This document shows positions 35,109 through 43,419 of a DNA stretch of 64,000 bases, piece after piece (the first letter of the stretch is position 1; every line of letters starts with the position of its first letter). The notes beneath the pieces were generated by a model. The model did not search any database, had not been told where the DNA came from, and saw only the letters and a program-made list of their open reading frames with translations. Location: assembly GCF_016863195.1 (NCBI RefSeq), contig NZ_BOOK01000040.1, forward strand, positions 1-64,000, in the 5' to 3' direction. Both the position numbers and the translations under genes were made by a program. Source of the DNA: Paraplanobispora takensis. Its GTDB lineage: Bacteria > Actinomycetota > Actinomycetes > Streptosporangiales > Streptosporangiaceae.

Positions 35109-35145
35109 AGACCCCGCCGCTCTTCCCCCCGGAGAGGCGGGGTCT
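35109..35145 (+). terminator. Hairpin terminator downstream of aceA
   Basis: AGACCCCGC and GCGGGGTCT form the outer stem and CTCT/AGAG an inner one. No U-tract follows, as is usual in high-GC actinomycetes. It lies 160 bp after the aceA stop and before the convergent small gene. Confidence 0.6.
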
Positions 35146-35202
35146 CCTGGCGTCCGGCCCCGTCTCCCCGGCGGGCGGAGGGACCGGCGTCCGGAGCGCC
35201 GA

Positions 35203-35517
35203 TCACCCGAGGACGCACACGCCGCTCTGGCCCGAGTCGTGGACCACGCAGTAGCCGGCCTCGGTCAGCACCCCCATCACGGCGGCGTACACGGCGATGC
35301 GGACGGCGGGATAGCGGCTGCCGACGCCGGTGATCGACTTTCCCTCGGGGTCGGCGGGACTCCAGTCCACCACCACCCCCCTGTCGGGGTCGTGGCGGAC
35401 TCGGACGCCGTAGCCTCCGTCGCCCCCCGCCCGCTCGTCGGCGAGGCCGGTCTGGGCCAGCAGGCGGCGCACGCGCGTCATGAGCTCGGCCAGGGCGTCA
35501 GGGTCAGGGACGTCCAT
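35203..35517 (-). CDS. Small hypothetical protein
   Basis: A 104-residue protein from ATG 35517. The N-terminal half is an acidic/Arg helix ('DALAELMTRVRRLLAQTGL'), and the second half is beta-rich ('YGVRVRHDPDRGVVVDWSP', 'GSRYPAVRIAVYAAVMGVL'). The ending resembles small actinobacterial proteins of unknown function. It is divergent from the DUF4352-type gene. No function can be assigned. Confidence 0.6.
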   Translation of the reverse strand: MDVPDPDALAELMTRVRRLLAQTGLADERAGGDGGYGVRVRHDPDRGVVVDWSPADPEGKSITGVGSRYPAVRIAVYAAVMGVLTEAGYCVVHDSGQSGVCVLG

Positions 35518-35709
35518 GACTTCAACGTAATCGAAGGACTGCGCTGCGCCATGACCGCGGTGGCCAGATGGCGCTGCCGTCCGGGTCCGCACGACGAGCC
35601 CCCTCCCCCCTTGCGGAGACGGGTGGTGCGCGTGACCGGATCCGGTCACGCTGACAACCGCGCAGGTGGCACCCGCGTCACACACGCACTGCCACACCTC
35701 GGAGATGCC

Positions 35710-36564
35710 GTGAGCCACCCCCCGAACATCCCGCCCCAAGGTCCTGTGCAAGGTCCTGCGCAAGGCCACCCGCAGCACCCCTACGGCCGGCCTCCGCAGG
35801 GCCCGCCTCTTCAAGGCCCGCCGCCGCAGACCCAGCCCATGCACCCATGGCAGTCCCACGGACAGCCGCCGCAGCAGCCGTACGGCCGGCCCCCGCAGAG
35901 CCCGCCGTACCCTCCGCCGCACGGCCACTCCTACGCTCCCCCGCCGGGACCGCCGCCCAGGAGCAACACCGGCGTGATCGTCGCCCTCGTCGCCGGTCTG
36001 TCCCTCGTGCTGGTCGCCGGGGCCATCGCCGTCGTCGTCGCCGTGGGCGGATCCACGGACGCCGGGGGCGAGCCGCCGTACGACGTCACCTTCCCGGGCA
36101 CCGCCGCCCCGTCCACGGCCGGGACCCGGCCGAGCCGGGCCGCCTCGCCGGAGGTGGCGGAGGTGGGACAGGCCGTCACCGTCCAGGGCCTGCACCCCGG
36201 CGTCCGGGTGGCCGCCACCCTCACCCGGGTCGTCGACGACGCCACACCGGCCAACCCGTTCCTCAAGCCCCGGGACGGCTCCAGGTACGTCGCGGTCGAG
36301 CTCACCCTGGAGAACGTCGGCCAGGAGGTCTACAGCGACTCGCCGATGTTCGGCTCGACGCTCATCGACTCCGAGGGGCGCCAGTACCAGGCGACGTTCG
36401 GCGAGGTGAAGGAGGGCGTGTCGTTCGGCGGAGCGGTGACCGTGAGCAAGGGCGACTCCCGCAAGGGAGTGATCGTCTTCGAGGTGCCCGCCTCGGCCGC
36501 ACCCGCGAAGTTCCAGTTCGGGACCATTCTGGGAGAGCGGAAGGCCGAGTGGGCGCTCAGATAG
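35710..36564 (+). CDS. Proline-rich membrane-anchored DUF4352-domain protein
   Basis: A 284-residue protein from GTG 35710 with GGAG upstream. Residues 1-85 are Pro/Gln/Gly/His-rich and presumably cytosolic. One membrane helix follows ('VIVALVAGLSLVLVAGAIAVVVAV'-type stretch, about 92-115), then a Ser/Thr/Pro linker. The extracellular DUF4352-like beta-sandwich includes 'RYVAVELTLENVGQEVYSD' and 'KGVIVFEVPA'. Such proteins are surface-anchored and of unknown role, possibly in cell-envelope sensing. Confidence 0.75.
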   Translation: MSHPPNIPPQGPVQGPAQGHPQHPYGRPPQGPPLQGPPPQTQPMHPWQSHGQPPQQPYGRPPQSPPYPPPHGHSYAPPPGPPPRSNTGVIVALVAGLSLVLVAGAIAVVVAVGGSTDAGGEPPYDVTFPGTAAPSTAGTRPSRAASPEVAEVGQAVTVQGLHPGVRVAATLTRVVDDATPANPFLKPRDGSRYVAVELTLENVGQEVYSDSPMFGSTLIDSEGRQYQATFGEVKEGVSFGGAVTVSKGDSRKGVIVFEVPASAAPAKFQFGTILGERKAEWALR

Positions 36565-36639
36565 CCGTCATTCACGTTCCATGCTGATATGTCCGGTTAG
36601 TTACCCTACGCTTACTCCGCCCTCCGTAGTCTCGATCTC

Positions 36640-36852
36640 ATGGGGATCTGGCTGGGACCGGAAGGCATCGAGGTCGAGGCGATCGTCCGCGGCGATCGCC
36701 CGTGCCTGCGTGTCACACGCACGATCGGCCGGGAGCGGACGCTGGTGGCGTACTGCGCCGACGTCACCGAGGTGGGCGAGTACGTGGACCTGGCCGAGCT
36801 GGTCGCCGCGGAGCCGAGCGAGCCGTCGGGGGCCGGACGCGCCCAGGCCTGA
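36640..36852 (+). CDS. Small hypothetical protein (70 aa)
   Basis: ATG 36640. The sequence opens 'MGIWLGPEGIEVEAIV' and continues with 'RVTRTIGRERTLVAYC', a pattern seen in short actinomycete proteins of unknown function. Mixed beta strands, acidic C-terminus. It is 75 bp after the DUF4352-type gene. Confidence 0.6.
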   Translation: MGIWLGPEGIEVEAIVRGDRPCLRVTRTIGRERTLVAYCADVTEVGEYVDLAELVAAEPSEPSGAGRAQA

Positions 36853-36912
36853 TCGGGCCGGAAGGTGAACCTCCGCGCCCACCTGGGCGTCGGTGTAGGC
36901 AGGGAGGCCCGA

Positions 36913-37023
36913 ATGGAAGTCCTGGACGGCCTCGCCGACGAAGACCTCCGCCTGGAGCTCGTCCTCGTCGAGGCCCTTTACCTGGAGGCGGAACGGCTGG
37001 CCGCCCAGTCTCCCCGCCTCTGA
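36913..37023 (+). CDS. Possible 36-aa small protein
   Basis: ATG 36913 with GGGAGG six bases upstream. The peptide is acidic and helical ('MEVLDGLADEDLRLEL', then 'EAERLAAQSPRL') with good third-position GC. It lies between the 70-aa gene and hupB-like gene on the same strand. It may be a real small protein; there is no homology argument. Confidence 0.4.
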   Translation: MEVLDGLADEDLRLELVLVEALYLEAERLAAQSPRL

Positions 37024-37140
37024 GCGAACGGCGCCTGCCCGCCGCCTCCCCCGGTGGCGGGCACGTGTCCGCCGGTGGAGTTCTCAGGCACGATCCTTGC
37101 CCGTAGTGTGGGCTCTCCCGGGCACACACGAGGAAAGAAC

Positions 37141-37428
37141 ATGAACAAGCGCGAGCTGATCGAGAAGGCCGCGGCGGAGGCGGGCCTCACCCGGAGGCAG
37201 ACCGCCGCGGCGCTGGACGCGATCCTCGACACCATCCAGCACGCCGTCGCCGCCGAGGAGAAGGTCGCCATCCCCGGCTTCGGTTCCTTTGAGATCGTGC
37301 ACAAGCCCGCGCGCACGGGACGCAACCCGCAGACCGGCGAGCCGCTGGAGATCGACGAGACCTGGACCGCCAAGTTCAAGCCGAGCCCGGGGTTCATGGG
37401 GCTGATCCGCCAGCGGAAGAAGGACTAG
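37141..37428 (+). CDS. HU-family nucleoid-associated DNA-binding protein
   Basis: A 95-residue HU protein. ATG 37141 has GAGGAAAG upstream. It shows 'MNKRELIEKAAAEAGLTRRQ', the 'IPGFGSFEIVHKPARTGRNPQTG' beta-arm core and the arm-end 'KFKPSPGF'. It binds and bends DNA without sequence specificity. There is no Lys/Ala-rich C-terminal extension, so it is the short HupA type. A promoter candidate is TTCTCA(37081)-N17-TAGTGT(37104). Confidence 0.96.
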   Translation: MNKRELIEKAAAEAGLTRRQTAAALDAILDTIQHAVAAEEKVAIPGFGSFEIVHKPARTGRNPQTGEPLEIDETWTAKFKPSPGFMGLIRQRKKD

Positions 37429-37459
37429 ATCACAGCCGGTTACCGGGAGGTGGCCGCGA

Positions 37460-37639
37460 TCACACGCTCCGGGCGCCGGACCCGCGCAGCGCACGGGCCG
37501 ACCAGCGGCCGTCCAGGTGGTCGATCCGCAGCGCGCGGCCGAAGCACTCCGACAGGTTCTCGCTCGTCAGGGCCTCCCCCACCGGCCCCGCGGCCATCAC
37601 CCGGACCCCGACGCCGCTCAGTTCGACCGCCCCCGGCAC
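37460..37639 (-). pseudogene. Orphan C-terminal tail of an ABC-transporter ATPase
   Basis: A 59-codon frame from GTG 37639 (GAGGGGG upstream) reads '...VMAAGPVGEALTSENLSECF' then 'LRIDHLDGRWSAR', the ending typical of ABC importer ATPases ('aaGpv.evLtsenLs.cFg'). The Walker and signature motifs are absent upstream, so this is a decayed remnant, or less likely a standalone small protein. The rest of the gap 37429-37778 shows nothing else. Confidence 0.45.
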
Positions 37640-37778
37640 GGATGCCCCCTCTGACTCGGTTAGCGCGGTTCACCCTAACGGATGAACCGGCCCCGTCTCC
37701 GGAGGTTCCCCCGATCCCGTGCCGCACCACCGGCCCCGGACCGCGCCGCCGGGGCCGGTTGCGCGGCGCCTCCCCCGC

Positions 37779-39446
37779 TCAGTCGCCGAGCTGGAACGAC
37801 TGACCGGACGAGGGAGAGGGCGTGGCGACCGGTGTGGAGGTGGCCGGTGTCGGGGTCGGGCTCTCGCCGTCGCCGGTCTGCGGGATCTGGGTGAAGGAGG
37901 GCTTGGGGCCGCTCGTGGGGGTGGGGCAGTTCCCGCCGCGGTTGCGCGCCTTCCCCTTCGCCTTGGCGCTGGTGTCCGCGCAGGTCTGCGGCTCTCCGGG
38001 GTCGTCGTCCGGCCGTCCGGGACCGTCCGGCCGTCCGGGATCGTCGCCGGGCCGGTCGTCCGGGGCGTCCGCGGAGGGAGGCCACCGATGGCCCGTCGCA
38101 CCGGGCACCGGGACGGTCCGCGTGGTGGTGATCATGATGGTGGAGGGCGTGACCGGGAGCGGCGCGTCCGCCCGGCCGGCCGGCGGCCGGCTCGCGCGGA
38201 AGGTCGCGCCGATGGTCGTGCCCTCCACGGGGATCACCATTGGCACGTTCTCATGCTCGGGCAGCCCGGTGCCGCCGGCGCGCCCGCCGCCGTTGCCAGC
38301 GGCGACCACGGTGAGCGCCACCAGGGAGATGGTGGCCAGCGCCGCGAACCCCGCCTGGGGCAGCGCGGTACGGCGCGGCGCGGCGCGGCGCGACGGCCTG
38401 GCCGAGGTGTCGGGCGAGTCGTCCCGCAGGGGCCCCGCCCGGCCGGCGGCCTGGCCCGGACCGGCGGGCGGGGCCGGAGCGGGCCCGCCGGACGCCAGCC
38501 GCAGATGTCCCCCGCCCGGCGGATAGGGCACGGGCGTCCAGATCTCCCCGAGCACCTCGGCGACCGCCTCGCGCAGGTTCCACGGATCGCCGATCCCGCC
38601 GGCGGCCAGCAGCGCGCCGAGCAGGTCGCCCGCCCGCGGCCGCCGGGCGGGCTCCTTGGCCAGGGCCGCCTCCACCGCCGGGCGCAGCAGTTCGGGGACC
38701 GCGGACAGGCGGGGCGGCTCGATCAGGATCCTGCGGGTCATCAGGTCGGGCTCGGCCGCGCCGAACGGGTGGTGGCCGGTGGCCGCGTAGGCGATCAGGC
38801 AACCCCAGGAGAAGACGTCCGAGGCGGGCAGCGCGGGACCGCCGGTGAGCCGTTCGGGGGCCACCCAGCCGGGGCTGCCCATGACCTGGCCGGCCTGGGT
38901 GTGCACGGCCAGGGCGTCCACGTCCCTGGCGATCCCGAAGTCGATCAGCCGGGGGCCGCTCTCCGACAGCAGCACGTTGCCCGGCTTCAGGTCGCGGTGG
39001 ACCAGCCCGGCCTCGTGCACCGCGGTCAGCGCGCCGGCCAGGCCGAGGGCGACGCCGTAGGCCAGGTCCGGGGTGAGCGGGCCGCGGGCGGCGACCACCT
39101 GCGACAGCGCGGGGCCGGGGATGTACTCCGAGACCAGGTAGGGCCGCTCCCTGTCGGTGCCGTCCTCCACCACCGCGGCGGTGCAGAAGGGGACCACCCG
39201 CCGCGAGAATTCCACTTCCTCAGCGAAACGGGCCCGGAGCGTGGGATCGTTGAGATGGACCGGATGGGGCGTCTTCAGGGCCACCACTCCGCCCTGCGGA
39301 TGCTCGGCCAGATAGACCACTCCCATGCCGCCGGTCCCCAGGCGGCCCAGCAGGAGATAACGGCCGATGATGACCGGGTCCCCGACGGTCAGCGGCCGCA
39401 CGCCAGGCGGCATGCCGTTCATGGGGCCAGTTCCGCCACGTGCCAT
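37779..39446 (-). CDS. Membrane-anchored Ser/Thr protein kinase (PknB-like, no PASTA)
   Basis: A 555-residue protein. The kinase domain spans ~25-285: glycine loop 'GRLGTGGMGVVYLAE', catalytic Lys in 'VVALKTPHP', 'HRDLKPGNVLL' and 'DFGIARDVD', 'SPGWVAPE'. A Pro/Ala-rich juxtamembrane segment, one membrane helix near 375-395 ('FAALATISLVALTVVAAG') and a Pro/Thr-rich extracellular tail follow. No PASTA repeats are present; the tail ends in repeated 'TPTPATSTPVATPSPSSG'-type sequence. It phosphorylates Ser/Thr on unknown substrates. Confidence 0.93.
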   Translation of the reverse strand: MARGGTGPMNGMPPGVRPLTVGDPVIIGRYLLLGRLGTGGMGVVYLAEHPQGGVVALKTPHPVHLNDPTLRARFAEEVEFSRRVVPFCTAAVVEDGTDRERPYLVSEYIPGPALSQVVAARGPLTPDLAYGVALGLAGALTAVHEAGLVHRDLKPGNVLLSESGPRLIDFGIARDVDALAVHTQAGQVMGSPGWVAPERLTGGPALPASDVFSWGCLIAYAATGHHPFGAAEPDLMTRRILIEPPRLSAVPELLRPAVEAALAKEPARRPRAGDLLGALLAAGGIGDPWNLREAVAEVLGEIWTPVPYPPGGGHLRLASGGPAPAPPAGPGQAAGRAGPLRDDSPDTSARPSRRAAPRRTALPQAGFAALATISLVALTVVAAGNGGGRAGGTGLPEHENVPMVIPVEGTTIGATFRASRPPAGRADAPLPVTPSTIMITTTRTVPVPGATGHRWPPSADAPDDRPGDDPGRPDGPGRPDDDPGEPQTCADTSAKAKGKARNRGGNCPTPTSGPKPSFTQIPQTGDGESPTPTPATSTPVATPSPSSGQSFQLGD

Positions 39447-39688
39447 CCGGATCGAGCCTCTCTGTACGGGCTACGGCAAGCACACTGTGACGGGATTCGA
39501 GTGCTGTTCGCTCCTGACCGGTCACAAGGGATATGACGGGTAAGGCCAATGATCCCTCAAGGTAAGGAACCACTGGGATCCGAGGGACTGGACATGTGGG
39601 TGTGACCTGCGGGATCGCCGGGCCGGGCGGGCCTGCGGGCACCCCGAAGGCCCGGTGGAGGCGGGGTGCCCGGTGGGGTGCCGGGCCG

Positions 39689-39761
39689 GAGTGCCAGGCG
39701 GCGGCCGGGGTGGTCGGCGGGGTGTCCGACGACGGCCGGATCGAGTGTCAGGCGGCGGCCG
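39689..39761. repeat. Two-copy 19-bp direct repeat at the 3' end of the esterase gene
   Basis: GAGTGCCAGGCGGCGGCCG (39689-39707) and GAGTGTCAGGCGGCGGCCG (39743-39761) are 54 bp apart. The second copy contains the stop codon of the esterase gene. The 301-bp gap 39447-39747 contains only this and the kinase promoter region. Confidence 0.55.
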
Positions 39762-40788
39762 AGTCGGTCTCCAGCGCGGGGTCGCCCGCCGGACCGTCCT
39801 TCTCGGGGGCGGCCCGCACGAGGAGGTCCCCCTCGCGCAGGCGCTGGGCTGCGGCGGCGAAGCGGGCGATGTGCTGGAAGACCAGCCGGGCCTCGGGCAG
39901 GATGTCGGCCAGGATCGGGAAGACGTGCGGCATCCGCCGCCACTCCTCGTAGGTGACCGGGACCCCGGCCGCGCGGGCCCGCTCGGCCACGCGGCGGCCC
40001 TCGTCCCGCAGGACCTCCGTCGATCCGGTGATGAGCATCAGCGGCGGCAGCCCGGCGTAGTCGCCGAACACCGGCGAGACCAGCGGGTCGCGGGCGTCCA
40101 GGCCGGCGGTCCAGCGGCGGGCGAGCCAGTCGACGCGGCCGGCCGAGATCATCGGGTCGACCAGGCGGTTGGCCCGGCGCGGGGTGTCGGACAGGTCGGT
40201 CCACGGTGACATGCACACCGCGCCCGCGGGCAGTTCGATCCCCCGGTCGCGCAGCGCCAGCAGGGTGGCCAGGGTCAGGTGGCCTCCGGCGGAGTCACCG
40301 GCGATCAGGATGTCGGCGGGGTCGTAGCCCTTCTCCAGCAGGCACCGGTAGGCCGCGACGGCGTCGTCGAGCGACTGGGCCAGCGTGTGCGCCGGGCCCT
40401 GGCGGTAGTCGACGGCCAGCACCGGGCGGCGGGTGGCGACCGACAGGCGCCAGGTGATCGGGCGGTGGGTGGCCGGGGAGCAGACGAAGTACCCGCCGCC
40501 GTGCAGATAGAGCAGCACCTTGCTCTCGTCGAGCCCCTGCCCGGCGCGGACCCACTCACCCGCGCAGGCCCCGACTCGGTCGTGCACGAGCGTCACGTGC
40601 GGAGGCAGGCGGAGCGGCACCTTCCCGGCGAGCCCGACGATGTGCGAGGCGGCGAGAACACTGAAGCCCGAGCGCAGAAGGAGCTCGGAGAGAGGTTTGA
40701 CCGTGCTTCTCATGATCGTGTTGAGAGCCGAAGCCTGCCAGCTGACGGGGTACCCGGGACAGACGTCCACGTCGATCTCATGGCGCAT
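39748..40788 (-). CDS. HSL-family alpha/beta hydrolase (esterase/lipase)
   Basis: A 346-residue hydrolase. The oxyanion motif 'LYLHGGGYF' (HGGG at 96-99), nucleophile S166 in 'AGDSAGGHL', acid in 'TGSTEVLRDEG' and His in 'RMPHVFPIL' are all present. It hydrolyses short- to medium-chain esters in the cytosol or acts on drug-like esters. It stands alone between the kinase and the ABC exporter operon, divergent from the latter. Confidence 0.92.
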   Translation of the reverse strand: MRHEIDVDVCPGYPVSWQASALNTIMRSTVKPLSELLLRSGFSVLAASHIVGLAGKVPLRLPPHVTLVHDRVGACAGEWVRAGQGLDESKVLLYLHGGGYFVCSPATHRPITWRLSVATRRPVLAVDYRQGPAHTLAQSLDDAVAAYRCLLEKGYDPADILIAGDSAGGHLTLATLLALRDRGIELPAGAVCMSPWTDLSDTPRRANRLVDPMISAGRVDWLARRWTAGLDARDPLVSPVFGDYAGLPPLMLITGSTEVLRDEGRRVAERARAAGVPVTYEEWRRMPHVFPILADILPEARLVFQHIARFAAAAQRLREGDLLVRAAPEKDGPAGDPALETDSAAA

Positions 40789-41009
40789 GCGGAACCTCCT
40801 GCAAAGAAGGTTCCCTGCCAGAACTTCCTTCTATCATGTAACAGGCATATCGCCGGGGTTACCACTATGTGTCGTATCGCCCCATACGGTTCTCCGGAGC
40901 GCCTGGAACCCCTCACGGAGCGGCCTCCCAGCGCCGGATAATCCGTTGCCCCGGTTCTGCGGGCCGAGGAAAATCGGAGGGTTGCCCGGACGCCCCGAGG
41001 AGGCCCCCG

Positions 41010-41792
41010 CTGCTCTACCTGCGCATCGCCGGGTACGGCTTCCGCCGACACTCCGCCTACCGCGCCGCGGCCCTGGCCGGAGCCTTCACCAACACCGTCT
41101 TCGGCATCCTGCGGGCCTACGTCCTGATCGCCCTGTGGCAGGCCCGCCCCGGCCTGGCCGGCTACGACGTGGCCGACGCCGTCACCTTCTGCTTCCTGAG
41201 CCAGGCCTTCATCGGCCCGATGCAGCTGTTCGGCGGCGGCATGCAGCTGTCCGAGCGCGTGCGCAACGGCGACATCGCCGTCGACCTGCTGCGCCCGGCC
41301 TCCCTGCAGGTGTGGACCCTCGCCGACGACCTGGGCCGGGCCGGATATCTGGTGCTGCTGCGCAGCCTGCCGCCCACCGTCGTCGGGGCCGTGCTGTTCG
41401 GCCTCGTCACGCCGGAGGACCCGGCGACCTGGGCCGCCTTCACCGTCAGCTGCCTGCTGGCCGTGGTGGTCAGCTTCGGCTGGCGCTACCTGATCGCGCT
41501 GTCGTCCTGCTGGATCCTCGACGAGCGGGGGATGCAGTCGCTGTCCATCGTCATGATGATGTTCTTCAGCGGCATGATCCTTCCGCTCAACCTCTATCCG
41601 GGCCTGCTCGGCGACATCGTGCGGGCCCTGCCCTGGGCGGCCATCGTCCAGGTCCCCGCCGACGTCTACCTCGGCAAGCACGACGTCACCCGGGCGCTCG
41701 GCTTCCAGCTGCTGTGGGCGGTCGCGCTGTTCGCCCTGGGCGCCCTGGCAACCCGCGCCGCCCGCCGCAAGGTGGTGATCCAGGGTGGATGA
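41010..41792 (+). CDS. ABC-2 type transporter permease, apparently CTG-initiated
   Basis: A 260-residue membrane protein of the ABC-2 daunorubicin/polysaccharide exporter type, with six hydrophobic segments ('VVGAVLFGLV', 'SLSIVMMMFFSGMILPL'). The homologous part begins 'LLYLRIAGYGFRRHSAYR'. No ATG, GTG or TTG precedes it in frame for 140 bp; the only candidates are a GTG at 40869 and a CTG at 41010. The CTG has GAGGAGG six bases upstream, so I take it as the start. The stop overlaps the next permease start as ATGA. Confidence 0.75.
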   Translation: MLYLRIAGYGFRRHSAYRAAALAGAFTNTVFGILRAYVLIALWQARPGLAGYDVADAVTFCFLSQAFIGPMQLFGGGMQLSERVRNGDIAVDLLRPASLQVWTLADDLGRAGYLVLLRSLPPTVVGAVLFGLVTPEDPATWAAFTVSCLLAVVVSFGWRYLIALSSCWILDERGMQSLSIVMMMFFSGMILPLNLYPGLLGDIVRALPWAAIVQVPADVYLGKHDVTRALGFQLLWAVALFALGALATRAARRKVVIQGG

Positions 41793-42610
41793 CCGCGCGA
41801 CGATCCCGGAGGCCCAAGGCCGTGGTTAGGACCTACCTGCTGCTCGCCTGGACGTGGTTGCGCGCCTCGGCGCAGTATCCGGTGTCGTTCGCCCTGATGA
41901 CGCTCGGCTCGTTCACGCTCACCGGGCTCGACGTGGCGGGGATCTGGATCATCTTCGAGCACACCGAGTCCCTCGGCGGGTTCGGCCTGTTCGAGGTCAT
42001 GTTCCTGTACGGCACCTCGGGCCTGTCGTTCGCCCTGGCGGACATGCTCTTCGGCAACGTCGAACGGCTCAGCCAGCACGTCAGGGCCGGGAGCTTCGAC
42101 ACCATGCTCATCCGCCCGACGGGCGCGTTCATCCAGATGGCCACCGACCGGTTCGGCGTGCAGCGCCTGGGCCGGATCGCCCAGGCCGCGCTGGTGCTGG
42201 GCATCTCCCTGCCCCGGCTCGACCCGCCCTGGAGCCGGATGTGGATGGTCCCGCTGATGGTCGTGTGCGGGCTCGTCATCTTCACGTCGATCTTCGCGCT
42301 CGGCGGGGCCCTGCAGTTCCTGCTGACCGACGCCCCCGAGGTCGCCAACGCCTTCACCTACGGCGGCAGCACGCTCACCCAGTACCCGCTGAGCATCTAC
42401 GGCGGCGAGCTCGTCAAGGGCGTCACGTTCATCGTGCCGCTGGCGTTCGTCAACTGGCAGCCCGCCCTGTACGTGCTGGACAGACAGGATCCCTTCGGCC
42501 TGCCGTACTGGCTCCGCTTCGTCGCGCCCGTCGCCGCCCTCCTCCTCGCCGTCGCCGCCGCCCTGGCCTGGCGGGCGGGCATCCGCCGCTACCGCTCCAC
42601 GGGGAGTTGA
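41789..42610 (+). CDS. ABC-2 type transporter permease
   Basis: A 273-residue membrane protein with six hydrophobic segments, second permease of an exporter operon. Start ATG 41789 overlaps the previous stop (ATGA). The sequence 'LSFALADMLFGNVERLSQHV' and 'GVTFIVPLAFVNWQPAL' are shared by paired ABC-2 permeases, and the pair would form a heterodimeric channel. The ATPase gene follows after 7 bp. Confidence 0.9.
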   Translation: MTARRSRRPKAVVRTYLLLAWTWLRASAQYPVSFALMTLGSFTLTGLDVAGIWIIFEHTESLGGFGLFEVMFLYGTSGLSFALADMLFGNVERLSQHVRAGSFDTMLIRPTGAFIQMATDRFGVQRLGRIAQAALVLGISLPRLDPPWSRMWMVPLMVVCGLVIFTSIFALGGALQFLLTDAPEVANAFTYGGSTLTQYPLSIYGGELVKGVTFIVPLAFVNWQPALYVLDRQDPFGLPYWLRFVAPVAALLLAVAAALAWRAGIRRYRSTGS

Positions 42611-42617
42611 TCACCGC

Positions 42618-43367
42618 ATGATCGAAGTCGACCGCGTCGGCCGTTCCTTCACCGTCGGCCGCGGGCGGGCCCGCAGGACCGTGCACGCCGTACGGGACCT
42701 GTCGTTCACCGTCGGGGCCGGAGAGTTCGTCGGCTATCTCGGCCCCAACGGGGCGGGCAAGTCCACCACCATCAAGATGCTCACCGGCATCCTCGCGCCG
42801 ACCTCCGGCCGCGTCCGGGTGGCCGGTCTCGACCCGACGCGCCGCCGTACGGCTCTCGCCCGCAGGATCGGCGTGGTCTTCGGCCAGCGGACCACGCTGT
42901 GGTGGGACCTGCCGCTGAAGGACAGCTTCGAGTTGATCCGTCACCTTTACAAAGTAGATCGTGCGGATTTCCACCGCAGGCTCGACGAGCTGGCCGACCT
43001 CCTGGACCTCGGCGGGTTCCTGCACACCCCCGTCCGCCAGCTCAGTCTCGGCCAGCGCATGCGCGGCGACGTCACCGCCGCGCTCCTGCACGAACCGGCC
43101 GTCCTGATCCTCGACGAGCCGACCATCGGCCTGGACGTGGTGAGCAAGGTCGCCATGCGCGCGTTCCTGCGCCGCCTCAACGCCGAGCACGGCACCACCG
43201 TGCTGCTGACCACCCACGATCTCGGCGACATCGAGAAGCTCTGCCGCCGGGTCATGCTCATCGACCACGGCCGGCTCGGCTTCGACGGCACCGTCGACGA
43301 CCTGCGCGCCACGGCTCCGGGACGGGAATCCCTCGAAGAGGTCGTCGCCCACCTCTACACCGCCTGA
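42618..43367 (+). CDS. ABC exporter ATP-binding protein
   Basis: A 249-residue ATPase. Walker A 'GPNGAGKST' at 42-50, signature 'LSLGQRMRGD', Walker B 'VLILDEPTIGLD' and the switch His in 'LTTHDLGDIE'. It belongs to the DrrA/ABC-2 class that powers drug or lipid export. It forms a three-gene operon with the two permeases upstream; no substrate gene is adjacent. Confidence 0.95.
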   Translation: MIEVDRVGRSFTVGRGRARRTVHAVRDLSFTVGAGEFVGYLGPNGAGKSTTIKMLTGILAPTSGRVRVAGLDPTRRRTALARRIGVVFGQRTTLWWDLPLKDSFELIRHLYKVDRADFHRRLDELADLLDLGGFLHTPVRQLSLGQRMRGDVTAALLHEPAVLILDEPTIGLDVVSKVAMRAFLRRLNAEHGTTVLLTTHDLGDIEKLCRRVMLIDHGRLGFDGTVDDLRATAPGRESLEEVVAHLYTA

Positions 43368-43419
43368 GCCACACCACCCGGGCCACACCGCCTGAGCACC
43401 CCTCCCGGCCGGCGGGCCG

